64,000 nt of DNA from Arenicola marina (taxonomy: Eukaryota; Annelida; Polychaeta; Arenicolidae): the NCBI GenBank assembly GCA_964019135.1, contig OZ025255.1:24095708-24159707 (forward strand), in the 5' to 3' direction. Numbering within the stretch: the first letter of the stretch is position 1; each line of letters opens with the position of its first letter. Below, in pieces: positions 24,590-37,600 of this stretch. A model generated the notes under the pieces. It worked only from the letters and a program-made list of their open reading frames with translations, made no database searches and was not told where the DNA came from. The translations under genes and the position numbers were made by a program.

Positions 24590-25355
24590 GATGGTGGACG
24601 GGAAGGGGGCGGGGGGTAGCGGGGCAGACTGAGATGTACAAGGCAGGTTTCGGGGGTGGGAAAGTTGGCGGTGGGGTGTCGGAGGTGGCGGCGGAAGTTG
24701 GCGGTGCGGTGGGGGCTGAGGTGGTGGGAGGAGTAGGGGGTGAGGGATGAGGTGGAGGAGAGAGTAGGAGTGAAGCCGGCGGGCGGGGTTGTACCTAGAG
24801 AGTGTCGGGCCGGGGAAGAAAGAAATGGCAAGGACGGGAGAAGGAGGGAGGGGGGGAGGAACGGAGAGGTGCCGGGGGGGGGGGGGGGTGTTTGGAACGG
24901 GGACGGCGACGAGAGGAGCATGAGACCAGCACGAGAGCAGAGGTAGGCGCAGAACTGACTAATGGCCCATCTATAATGAGCACCCAACCCGCGAGACCAA
25001 CACAGCATGGGAAGATGGTCCGCTTTACACTAACTCATCCCTCCCTCCGCTCCGCCACACACCCAACCTCCACTCCTCCCTCCGCTCCGCCACACACCCA
25101 ACCTCCACCCCTCGCCCCTTCAACCCGCTACTGCGCCCACCCCCACTGCCCCCCTCCCCCCCCCCCCCCGCCCCCTCTCCCCATCACACTCCCCCAAAAC
25201 GGTACCCGCCCTTACCACAACGCACCCCCTACCTGTGCAACCAGCCTGCAGTCCCTGTGGGATACCCCCCCAACCAAGAAAGAGAAGGCCACTGGGCTAT
25301 ACCTGCCCAGACCTCCCCCAACCCACCCCGCCAACCCCCCCCCCCCCCTTCGCCG
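24590..25355. other. G-rich block followed by C-rich block
   Basis: The plus strand is strongly G-rich from about 24590 to 24905 (many GGGG runs, one of about 13 G), then switches to C-rich from about 25020 to 25355. The C-rich half has a 35-bp direct duplication at 25040-25110 beginning CCCTCCGCTCCGCCACACAC. The long open frames on both strands come from base bias. Confidence 0.8.
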
Positions 25356-26279
25356 GTTACAACACTACATCACCCCATGCCTCGATCCCCCTGAGCTACT
25401 ACTCCCTATCATATTTTCCATCCTCGCTTTACCATGTCGTTTTTGGCCCCAGTATTTACTTTCTGCCGCCCATCTACTCCTTACCTACTAGACTTTTCCA
25501 CAGGTCGTTCCCATGCACGTTGACGAGTAATGTTAATCCTTGTCTCGTATACGTATATCTAGACTTATATTAGTGATTGTGACAACCTTGAATTGGTGTT
25601 TATAGCTTCGTCAGCTAGACATGTGTTTACACTTTGATCCAACCAAAGCATTGATGTAATTATTATAGAGCTGTACATTTCCACTGGTCTTATATTACTG
25701 CCCCAATTATTTTGCAGGATATGACAATGAACCCCTACCCCTACCAGTTACATAATTATAAACGAGTGTTGTTGGGAAATGTAAGAATTGTTGCGATGTC
25801 GTCATTTGCTTAGTGTTTGTTGTTCGTTCGTAGTGGAGTGAGAAACGAGATTCCGATATATGAAATCATATGATATATGGCAGTGTATGCTGCAGTCCAA
25901 CGTAACCGTCTGCATATATCCATATTTTAGATCTTTCCGTTGATCTGCGCCTCGTTGAGTTAAAGCTTCATTGACCACACGGTAAAAATACCTGCATTCG
26001 TGTAGCCTATGCCCCTTAAACAGTTGGTGCTCTGGGCCCGTATTCATAATTACTACTTAGGCTACGTCACTAGACTAAGCGCTAAGTGAACGATTTGTCG
26101 AGCGATTAGCGGGTTCAAAATACATAAATAGTCACCCAAGAAGTGGATATTCTGAATTAAGAAGAGGTTAGATTATACTGAAGAAGATTTCTTAATCGTG
26201 AGCACCACCACAAGGAGCTGGTGAGCCCAAGAAGAAAATGCACTTTTCGTGCGTACCCTAAGTGGCGATTATGAATACG

Positions 26280-26500
26280 GCCCCTGACCACCTGAGAGCC
26301 TAACGGCACGTGGGTCGGTGGTTCGCGCCCCGCTGTGAACATGTCTGTGTGGTCCCAGGATAAGGATCCCATGTCCTGCTTCGCAAAGAGTATGGGGTTA
26401 CCCCGGGGACATGGCTCCACTCTCCCTTCCTTCTCCCGTTGACGCGATATGATCGACCAACAGTGGTTAAAGCGTCCTGAATCTACATGCTACTTAAACA
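26280..26500 (+). mobile_element. tRNA-derived SINE family 1, 5'-truncated copy
   Basis: Starts within the head (CCTGAGAGCCTAACGGCACG), keeps the box-B-like GGTGGTTCGCGCCCC, then the family body and the end GTTAAAGCGTCCTGAAT. Box A is missing. Confidence 0.85.
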
Positions 26501-29500
26501 GTTGGTGCACTCCAAAATAACTTTAGCTCATATATCAATTCCCCTGTGATAATCATCCGCTTATATTTCTGAGTTATAATGCCTCTGGCTCTGGCGCAGG
26601 TAGTCTGGTTCCCTGTCTTTCTTTCAGTAGCATATACGTTACGCCTACTTCACAGATAGTCAGGCTACCAGTGTGCGCAGAGATTCTAAACTCGTTCTGG
26701 ACACCTGCTTCGTTTGTTTGTCCCCGATATAGGTAAACCGTCTTGGCGAACGAGACCCTATAGCCCTACCATCCTGGTTTACAATATGCCACACTAAGTC
26801 TTTCCGTGTGTTCTCCGGACGTCTGCAACTATCACTCTCTGTGCACTCCTACTCCGGTACGGCGGCAATTACTGCTTTCAAATCTACAACCATACAATGC
26901 GATATGGCAGGAGCAAAGAAGGGCGAAAATCGCCCACTGCAGAAGCCCACCCACGAAGAGAATCGTTGTTTCCATCCCTGTCCATCTGCGCGCCTGTGAA
27001 AATTGATGCCCAGGATGTAACAGACCATTGGACATTGCTTCATCATAACGGTCTCATAGGTATTAGCCAATCCGTTAAAGGCCAGCATCTGGGTAAATGG
27101 ATTCGTAAAACATAATATACAAACAGAAGAGCACATGTTAAAGAAATATGATTGCTTGTGAAAATTATGCGGTGTATAGTTTGGTAAGTGTGGCCCGTTC
27201 TTGTCACGAAAGCTATATAACTCGGCCATCAACTCTTGAACGACCAAAGTAACTAATTTTCGCGCCAAATGACGTAGATGCAGGTTCCAGTTATAATATA
27301 TGTATAATGGCGCTCCCGAATAATGTTTGCGGTATTCTATTTTGATGGCGTAATATATTGGGATTAATACATTGAACGTCTCTTTAGACGTAGGAGAGAG
27401 ATTTTAGGCTCCCGTCATGGCAATGATACAGATGAGCGGAGAAACAAGACCTCTTTGGAAGCGCAGTTCATACAGGCAGCTAAACATGACAGTGGTCCGA
27501 TTAGGAGCGTGACTACTCCCTCTATAATTTAGCCAAGTAAGGATATTTGTGTAAATATCTAGCAAAGAGAACGTAGTCTCGTTGACCTTTACCTTAGATA
27601 TCAGTTAACTACGAAATGGCTCAAAAGAGGGCGCACAAGTTTTGTACCTTATCTGGTGAGTACCTTTCTCGAAAATTGAGCAGGGTCGATAAAACCGCCA
27701 CTCACCCGGATTCGAGTATGCAACCGAACGCCCAAGCTACAAAGTACGCCCTGCATTCTGAGAATTCATCATTGCGCAGCCATTGTACATCATAACGCAA
27801 CCGTCATGTGACTTGCAATGATTCCATCAGTAGTACTCGCCAGGTGGCGGCACATATAGTCTCCAGCACCGGCAATGTCAGGTGCACATTCATTCATGAC
27901 CGGTTGCCATTTTTGCAATTGTTTTATCTACAACCTCACATGTATTGATAATTTCAGGGTTTTAGTATTGACTCCTTGAATTATGTAGATTGAACTTAAC
28001 CAGTAAGGCACAATATCATTCATGACCGGGCACTCGCTAAAGATACCTAATCAACGTTATGGTTGATTTTCAAGTAGGCATTTCGTGTTACACTTATACT
28101 AAATGTTTTAAAGGGAGCTCCGGAAGCCCCAAGACACGATGGTTCTGCTATATCTGCTCCACACGTATGTGGTTGTCGATTCTGAACTGCCTGGTCAATC
28201 CTGACTCGACCCCGTATAAACATTAATATTTAGGAACACATGGGAACTTACTGACAAGACACGCAAGGTCTGGTTTTAAGGCAATGAACACTGTAACAAG
28301 CAATCCACTATATCGGATCAGCCGTTGGTGATGTGGGGCCACTGCATATATAGGTCGGGACATTTGAGGCCTACGCACACACATGTAGGCCGTCGGAACA
28401 TTTAGGGCCTGCGCACAGTTATTGCGGTGTTTATGTAGCGGATTTCAAGCCCAATAAAAACAGTTGAAACAAGGTGGAAACGTGTCAAACTACAGATTTA
28501 TTTTCGCGACGCCAAAACACATTAGTAGTGGAAAATATACAACTGCATTCGGTACAAGATCTGTAGAAAATTTACTTAGTCAGAATAGAGTTAAACCATC
28601 CCAAGAGTTAGTTACTTAACAGGGAACCCGTAAAAGATATTTAATTAGGCTAGATATCCCACTTAACGACATCAGGAAAGAAAAAAAAAACGCATTATTC
28701 AACACGTTGCGATAATGAATAATAAATAGTACATAATTACTCTGGAATGTGAGCTACTTTTTCCATGAAGAATAACCACAAAGTTCTTCATTTTAGGACG
28801 TATTGATAAAACAGACACTAAATTAACGCATCTGATAGCACATGCAGTCATATAAAAAGTATCTGCCAGTTACTGCTTCACAAACAAGTAATAATTTATG
28901 AGACTTTGTCCCAGAGGAAATTATTTGACACTTAACGACAGCCATGCATGCAGCAGTGTACTCAAGAAACGTTGTTTTCGTAATAATAATAAAACACATT
29001 ATCCTCGTACAAAGAACACAGGTTACGAACATAATGCCGTCTTACAGACATTTACACAGGTTACATAACGTCGTTAGCATGACGTACATTCAGGCTAAGA
29101 GTAACCACGAATAGAGACTGTCTACATCTCTTCAACAGGTGATGCATATTAAAAGCGAACGACCATTATTCGCTATCAGAATACTTGAGCTACATGTAAC
29201 TGTTTCACGGGAAGCGACTGAACTCTTACAACAACAATACACACATAGAGAGTCACGCAGACGGTTGTACCCCAGAGGGTTAACGTAATAACAATACACA
29301 TAGAGAGTCACGCATAGGGTTGTACCCCAGAGGGTTAAAATAAGCGTTGTATAAATATCCAGGAATTAAAATTATGAACAAAAATATTGACTTACACGGA
29401 GGTACCTAATAGAAGTATTCTGTCAACTGACATCGTTCCTATGATCTTCGCGACGTGTGTATTAACCGATATAACGCCGATGTCTCTAGTAAGACACCAT

Positions 29501-30394
29501 TGTCTGGGAAAGCATTTACCAGAGTATGCGTACGTTTGGCGGAGGGGGGCGGCGTGGGATTGGGGGCGTAGATAGAGGTATGTCTGTAGAGAGGACATGA
29601 TACAACTAAAATTCAGACCTTTAACAGAACACGACATATATTTCACATAGAAATAACCTCCGGATGAGAATCTACCTCGTTAATACTAAACAGTCAGCTG
29701 CAAGGCAAAATATGCAACAAGCAATAAAAGAATGAAGATAAAACGATGAAAATATTAGGCAATACTACTACTTATATATGCAGTTATATAATGAACATGC
29801 GAAAAACGTGTGTAAACTGTTTAAATCAAGTAAAAAAAAGTGCCCATTATCGATAAGTCACATAACAGTTAGCTTACTGTAAAAGCTAGCAGCGGATTGC
29901 AGGGAAGCAGTTGCATCAGCAGGGAGAAATCAGTCCATCGAAGGCTATCATCACAGTCAACGTGAAGCAACCAAATAACAATGCCATACCAACAGGAAAA
30001 TAATATTCAGTCAGTCGTACATACAATAATGTCTTTTGCAACAGTGAACACTCTGATATATATGTCATCATACATTCTGAGCAATGTAGCGAGACAAAAC
30101 GAATCTTAATAATCAAATAATGCATATTAATATTTAACAAAGAGAACATATTGCATGTGCATATGTTTGCACTCCTCCACGTCTCTTATATAAAACAATA
30201 ATACCATCTTTGCCTCCGGTTAATAGAAATAAGGAACAATCAGTGAAATAGATGATAACAAATAAATCTGAACCATGTCGCTAGGAGTTAAAGCTGCTTC
30301 GTTGACTTTTGCATTATTAATATTGATTGAAAAACCCACTAAATGTGTAGCCTTTTATCTCTGTTTAATCGCAACCGTATCGCCAAAGTATCGT

Positions 30395-30700
30395 CACAGG
30401 TGTCGAATACTTTCTTCGTCACAGGTGTCTTAACACTTTCTTTTCGCCAATGTATCGTTTAACACTTTCTTTTCGCCAATGTATCGTTTAACACTTTCCT
30501 TTCGCCAATGTATCGTCTAACACTTTCTTTTCGCCAATGTATCGTCTAACACTTTCTTTTCGCCAATGTATCGTTTAACACTTTCTTTTCGCCAATGTAT
30601 CGTTTAACACTTTCTTTCCGCCAATCGTCTAACACTTTCATTTCGCCAATGTATCGTTTAACACTTACTTTTCGCCAATGTATAGTTTAACACTTTCTTA
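30395..30700. repeat. 29-bp minisatellite, about ten units
   Basis: Unit CGCCAATGTATCGTTTAACA plus CTTTCTTTT, with a few point variants and one shortened unit near 30620. It lies about 340 bp 3' of the anoctamin stop codon and may be in its 3' untranslated region. Unlike the intron arrays, it carries no splice-site signal. Confidence 0.9.
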
Positions 30701-31037
30701 TCATCAATGGGTCTCGATATCAAAAATCAAACAGTTTCCCCGGTCGTGTCAGCCAAAGATTAAACCTTTCTTGTCACCACTGTTTAGTGACACTCAGCGT
30801 CAACACGTTTCTTATCGCAAAGTTGTCGTGACATGTTTAAACCTCTCAGGATAGTCAACAGTGGAATATCCCCGTGGAAGTTGATCATAAAACTCGTTTT
30901 GGGCGGGCTATAATTAACATGAAAGCAGACACTGAAACTCATATAAACTGATTGAGATGTAGACAGGCACTGTAGACAGCGTACATAGACAAACGATGAG
31001 CAATGCGTACCAATATAAGGTACACCAAATCAACACC

Positions 31038-31679
31038 TTAGTCGATCTTAGTCTCTCTGCCGTAAGATACTTCCTCACAGGGGGAGGGTGGCGGGGTGGG
31101 CGGCGCGTCTCGCGAGGCTGCCCGCGAGAGTGCCGCTGAGCGGACGGCCTGTTTGCCTTCTACGGACACCGGAGCGGAGCCCGCGGAACGCCTTCTCTGG
31201 CTCAGGACGGACGCCGTGACGCTGGACGTCTGGACGGGATCCACGGAACTCCATCTGGCCTGCGCGGCCGTGGCCGTGAAGGTCACCCCGCCCCTAAAGG
31301 GCGAGGCCGTGGTTACCATGGCGTACACCCGGGTCGGGGTCTTTTCCCCCCCGCCGCCGCCGCCGCCTCCGCCCCTCCGAAAGGCCGATCCGGATTGAGT
31401 CGCATCCCCGGAGTCCTGCCGGGTGAACCCCCCCACCGTAGGGGGCGGCGCCGTCGTTGGAGACGTCGCCCTGGACAACCGTCCAGAGGACGCTGATAGC
31501 GGCGTCCCGGGGTCACGTGACCCGTCGCCGCGTGTGCGCTGTCCGCTGACTGGGAACAGCCACTCGGAGCTGGAGGAGGACGGCGTCAGCGGGGTATCGG
31601 GGGTGCTCTGGGACTCCAAGGTCTGTAAAGTAGTCAGACAGGGCTCACCACAGGGGACATCCACCACAGTCGGAGTGGT
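31038..31679 (-). CDS. ANO8: ANO8 exon 14 (disordered C-terminal tail and stop)
   Basis: A plausible acceptor CTTAGTAG|ACCACT keeps phase 0 with exon 13. The frame runs VVDVPCGEPCLTTLQ to a TAA at 31038. The tail is Ser, Thr, Pro and Gly rich, with one run of nine or so glycines, and has no domain. Vertebrate ANO8 also has a long low-complexity tail. The acceptor is the least certain in the gene. Confidence 0.72.
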   Translation of the reverse strand, partial: TTPTVVDVPCGEPCLTTLQTLESQSTPDTPLTPSSSSSEWLFPVSGQRTRGDGSRDPGTPLSASSGRLSRATSPTTAPPPTVGGFTRQDSGDATQSGSAFRRGGGGGGGGGEKTPTRVYAMVTTASPFRGGVTFTATAAQARWSSVDPVQTSSVTASVLSQRRRSAGSAPVSVEGKQAVRSAALSRAASRDAPPTPPPSPCEEVSYGRETKID

Positions 31680-34600
31680 CTACTAAGATGCATCCAGCGA
31701 ACAAGTAATCTGATCTATTATACTGCCAAAAAACACTGAATTTCGCAATTAACTCTTAATATTATAACCATATGTCGATTGGAAGCAACGATCTATTATA
31801 CCGTCAGAAACACTGAATTTCGTAATTAACTCTTCAAAGTATTACCATATTGCGATTATTCATCCATGTATTATTATGTTTTACTCTTACTCAACGCATG
31901 GAATTATTATCAGGAGAGCTTACTCATTCACGTGTACGTTGTTTTGACGTTGTTAATGCTCTTATGTACTAATTTGTACGTTGCTTGTGCATCATTAACG
32001 CTCTGATGCGTCTAACATATTTACAATGGACGCTCAACATAACGGGTATCTAGCATCAACGACTCTTACCTTGCACCTAGATCCTTTATCTCTTACAAAT
32101 CCTTAAACTTCTCTTAAGTTTCTAGACAAGAGATAAATTATAAAGAACGTGAACAAAAGGATCCAAGAATACACCAAAGAACAGAAACACATGAAGTACC
32201 CTGCTCACAGTGCCGACAGCTAATCCTTGGGTAAACAATATGAACATACGTCAGCAGTCAGAAATAACCATCACCTTTCCAACTATAACATATACAATGC
32301 AAGAGAATAACCATCAGAGAGGGTCGCGGAGGAAGATAACATATCATCAACCAACAACACCAAAACGACAGCAAATAATATTATTCCCCCACATAAATCT
32401 GATATCGGTGTTACTATGGTAATTATGTCTGTTACATTCCCATAATATCAGTTATAGGGGAAGCTGGACACAGATGTGTGTTCTTTACATTGCCTGAGAA
32501 CAAGCTAAGAATAAGTTCACATGGCAAAGCGTCGTGTTGTGAAATTTTTTTGAAATACAAATATCTAAAGGGGTTACGCCACCGACCCACTATAATGGGG
32601 ATAAAGCACGGCCAGTAAGGACGAGTAACATCATTGTGACTAAAATATACAACTAAGGAAGCCCAAGTCCCAAACTAGGATAATGCCCTTTGGTATCTAA
32701 GCACAAATATAATTATTTTGTCTTCCTCTTTCCTGTAAAAGCGCTGACTGAAAAGATGGATACACACTGATCACATTAACGACGTTTCAGATGCGCCAAT
32801 GATAATCGGAAAAATAGAAAAAGGAAACGAAAACAGTAACACAAAATGATATAATACCAAACATTTTCCATCCATAATTGACATTCACATTTGAGTTGTC
32901 AGTTAAAAAGTAACTTTATCATTTAAAATCAACTTATTTTTCACCTTTAACCACGTGCTTGTCGACCGTTACAGTTTAGTCTCGTCTGCTTCTGTTTACA
33001 CTGTTACGTAGTATGGAGATAATACTCCGACAGTATTTTCGGCTGTGGCTGTGAGGAGTGGAGACAAGCATGCCACGATACGTCAGCGGGGAGGGGGTGA
33101 GCGGGGGGTCGGTGCCATGGTTACCTTGAGGGCTTCACGCCGCAGGAACTCTAGCCTGGCCTTCTCCTCGGCCACCCAGTCAGGCACGTCGGGTATAGCG
33201 TAGGCTACCAGCAGCTTCACGACCAGGACAAGGTGCTGCAAGCGAAATGTAGTACGAAATAGACAAATTATAAAGTAAGTGAACAAAAAGATCCAACACA
33301 CAACACACAAATGAACACACACGCCATGAACCCTGCTCACAGTGCCGACCGATAATTCTTCAGGAAAAATCATACGTCAACGCAATAAGAGAGGAGAATA
33401 ACATCAGATAGGGTCATCCTTGCACTAGGCCAATGATTGGGGACGCTGACAAACGAATATTTACGCCTTGTATTAGGCCATTGGTTGGGGATGCCTCCCA
33501 AGTTATGCCTACAGTGCCTGGTCACTGTTATGCCATGGGTGCCTGGCCAATGTTTTGCCGTGAGTGCCTGGCCAATGTTATGCCGTGAGTGCCTGGCCAA
33601 TGTTATGCCATGGGTGCCTGGCCAATGTTATGCCTTGGGTGCCTGGCCAATGTTATGCCTTGGGTGCCTGGCCAATGTTATGCCTTGGGTGCCTGGCCAA
33701 TGTTATGCCATGGGTGCCTGGCCAATGTTATGCCGTGAGTGCCTGGCCAATGTTATGCCGTGAGTGCCTGGCCAATGTTATGCCATGGGTGCCTGGCCAA
33801 TGTTATGCCTTGGGTGCCTGGCCAATGTTATGCCTTAGGTGCCTGGCCAATGTTATGCCTTGGGTGCCTGGCCAATGTCTTGCCTTGGGTGCCTGGCCAA
33901 TGACCCTCCCATGGCGTACCTCGAGTATGACGATGAAGACGACCCGCTCTGCCGTGCCGTGATCTGGGAAGAGGCGGTCTGCCAGGCCGGACATACCGAT
34001 CAGCGCGCAGTTCACCATCACAGCCACCACGCTCATAACCTCCAAGGCATCCTGTAACAACACACAACAGGCTCCAGTCAAGGCCCGCAATTCTAACTTC
34101 AATAGTAATGCAACCTAAGATATCCAATTGGAGGTAACGCCAACGAATCAATAAGAGTCCTAGCAGCGATCCCTCTTTGCGACTGATAATCAATAGTGAT
34201 GAACGTTAAGCGGGAAACAGTAAGGGGAGTTAGACATGTCCCCCAGGAGTGCCGCCTGTAAACAGTGCACAACATTTCTGATCTCGATTTCTTCTGGAAT
34301 ACATACATTGTAAGTAGTATTTCGTATACATCACCATATTTACGCATTTTACATTTTGATGAAATTGTTAGTACTTTGCAATGACTACAAAAACTCAGCT
34401 GTCTTCCATATAAACAACATTCAAATACAAATATAATAGCCTTACCCTAAATAGCAAAGTGTATGAACGATTCCTTATAATAAAGGTACTCTTCAGAAAT
34501 AGTTGAAACTTCCCCTTAATATTTAAAAGCGGAGAACGCACAACACTGATAGTATGGAGCACACGTTTAACGTTTTCACATTGAAAACTGCTCCAAGGCG

Positions 34601-37600
34601 ACGACTGACAAGCTGATTAAGTGACTAATCGAATACATCGAGTGAAAAATCGATATATAGAGAGAAAGATAGCGTATTGCTCTATAGCTTAAGTGCATTA
34701 GCGATTTGCTCCCTGGCTCACGGGGTGTGTCTTCATAGGTCAATCAGACTATTTATTTCCCCGGTACGGGTTAGTCTCGACATAAGTCGTAATAATTCTT
34801 ATCACTATCCAATCAGAGAGGATTCTCGACACTGTTTAACCCATGTGTGCCCAAAGATGTCCGGCAACACCCATCCACAGCGTGGACAAAAGACGACGCT
34901 TAGTTACCTGCCACGTGCCAATACTCTCCACGCGCTGACCGAAAGGGCGTTGGAAGGTCATACAGAGTTTGAAGGCGTCGCTACGGATCTCAATGACGTT
35001 GTTGAGCAGACCACACATGGCGGCCATGGGGAAGGCGGACGAGAACAGCGTCACGTATCCAAACTGTATGAACATCTCCAGGAAGTCTTCGAACGTGTCC
35101 TCATACTAAAAGAAAGATGTACCATGGACGTGTACATGTTTAATGTAGTGATATATCGACGGGAAACGGGAATGGGGTTGGGGGGAAAGGGGCGTCCTCA
35201 TCGATTAAAAGATAACCTATAATCCAGTGAGTGGACAGATGTAACCTACAATCCAATGAGTGGACAGATGTATCACCACCGATAATCAGCGGATCAACAC
35301 GCAACGACAACAGTAAAGAAACAGCTTTTCCTCTGACCATACAATGTTTGACAGCTGGCCAAGGATTCCCAAACAACTCACAGTCTTCATGTGTGCTTCC
35401 ACTTCCGCTTGGGTCAGCGTCGGTCCGCTATGCGTAACCTCCATTTGACCTTCAGGACCCTTTCTCGTTTCCGTGGTTACCCCCATGAAGCCGTTGTCAT
35501 CCTTCCCAGCATCCCCTCCATCCTGCTGTTTCGCATGGTCGCGCCCACCGGAAGTATCCTCCCCGGGGGACGCCCCATCTCCCTGACCCTGAGTGACCTT
35601 GGTTTGTGATTTGTTGCCGTCCTGACGATTGTCACGCATTTGCTTGGCTTGAGCTTCTAGAGTGGCTGAGCTGAGGCCTTCAGTCATCTCGTACCCGAGC
35701 TTGAGCAGCTTAGCCTTGCCGATGACGTAGGGAAGCAGGGCCTCCTTGATGTTCCCGATGACTTGACGGGTGATGAGCAATGTAGCAAGTTGCTATGGAA
35801 ACCAATGCGAGAAAGTGTCACAACATTATAATTATGAAATAGATCAGTTGCGGCTTTGTTTTACTCGACAGCATTATCATTATGAAGGTAGAGAGATATA
35901 GCATAGATCACAAGTGCCATTAATATCATCCACATTGATCTCAATGGATAGAAGTAATTAAACCTAAATCTCGACCCGACAGAATCTTATTGGTTCCTAG
36001 AATAAAACAAAACTGTTACAGTAGCAATCCTATAGTGCTACCAAATCATAGTGAGCTAGGGCAAGTGGTATGGCATATTAGAAATCATGTATGAGATAAT
36101 CTCTGTTCAAGGCCGCCTCTCGTTCTCCTCTCCACTTACATCTTTAAGTCTATCCATATCTTGCAGGTAGAAAGCAATGTAGAACAGAGACAGGAAAGAG
36201 TTGACGAACTGGAACTGGAGTAAGAAAAAACGGCAAATAAAATATGTTTAATCTTGTTCATCAATATATTTTATGTCAGTTGAAGTGACTTATATTTCAT
36301 TTTAAAATTAGGTTACTTGCAATTTTGATACATTGGTAAGCAGTATGTTAAAGCTTCAGACATATATCATACAACATTTTCTTCGAAATTTGCTGATAAA
36401 ATAGATTTAAGAATCGACGATTAGGTCAAACAGAATTCCTGTAGTAGACCTACCAAAATGAGTTTGATTATCAGATGATTTTCATACGTTTCGTCTAGTC
36501 TGTAGTTTTCTGAGAAGAAAAAATCCATCGAATGTCCAAAAACAGAACGAAATACAGTCATGGCCAAAAATAATTACTAAATTATTACAGTTAGACAGAC
36601 GACAACATTATCAACAACTGCACAGCACGCATACAATACCGGCTAATGCGAAAACATGCCATCGACAACTTTTCATTTACTTTCTTATACATATTTCTTA
36701 CACATATGCGTTTAAAAAACAACTCAATAAACAGATGTACAGAAAATTCCCACACATCGTCTAAAATAGCTTAATGCTTACAATGCATTGAGGATGATAC
36801 CGTATGTGTATAATACGGCACATTTACCTTTATCGTTGAGCCAATAGGCGATCTTCTTGTATATGTCATCTAAGATGCCTATAGAGAGCGCAAGGAGAAT
36901 CTTGGGCAGGTATTTACAGAAGAAAGGCCAGTCGCCATCTTTGATCTTTAAATTGACCCAGTCTTGTAGTTCGAAAATCCACCACATGGTGGCGAAGACG
37001 ACACACAGGCAGATGGCGATGATCGGAAGGCTGACGCAATAGCGGAACAGGTTTCTCTTCCAGGCAGGGTAGCGAGGCTCCAGGCGTCCGGTCACTGGAC
37101 TCCGCACGATGTGACCCTGAGGAAACACAGGAAATCAATTGGTTCTTTAGGCCGCTTTTGTGCACACATGGGCTGTAATTGGTCCAGGAGCCCACCCTAC
37201 CCTCCCGGGGCGATTATGTATGAATGGATGAAACATGGTCCAGATTAGGTGCCCGAGCCCGGATTCAAACTCAGGACTTATTTACACGCGGTCTAAGTGC
37301 GCTAGTCACTATACCTGAGAGGCCCTCGTCATGTGTAAACAGGCAAGATGGGATCAGCAAATAGGTATGACTTACTCACTCATTACTTACTCATTTAATA
37401 TTATGTTGATTTTCGATATTTGCCTGAACAAAGCACAACTCGGTTCGGCTTAGTAAGGCGGTTCGTCTAACGCGGCGTCGCAGCTTACTCACGCGGCGTC
37501 GCGGCTTACTCACGCGGCGTCGGGGCTTACTCACGCGTTGTCGGGGCTTACTCACGCAACGTCGCGGCTTACTCACGCGGCGTCGCGGCTTACTCACGCG

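Larger units (their letters stand above)
25500..31037. other. Spacer between the two genes, no coding gene recognised
   Basis: Contains one SINE fragment (26280-26500), a 57-bp duplication (29234-29340, CACATAGAGAGTCACGCA) and a 29-bp array (30395-30700). Part may be 3' untranslated sequence of the anoctamin gene. Confidence 0.55.

Noticed and set aside
24463..25573. Pro- and Gly-rich frames on both strands
   Set aside because: Explained by the G-rich and C-rich blocks; no domain, and frames overlap in all readings.
33437..33962. Plus-strand frames repeating ANVMPWVPGQCYA
   Set aside because: Shadow of the 25-bp array and antisense to ANO8 exon 12.
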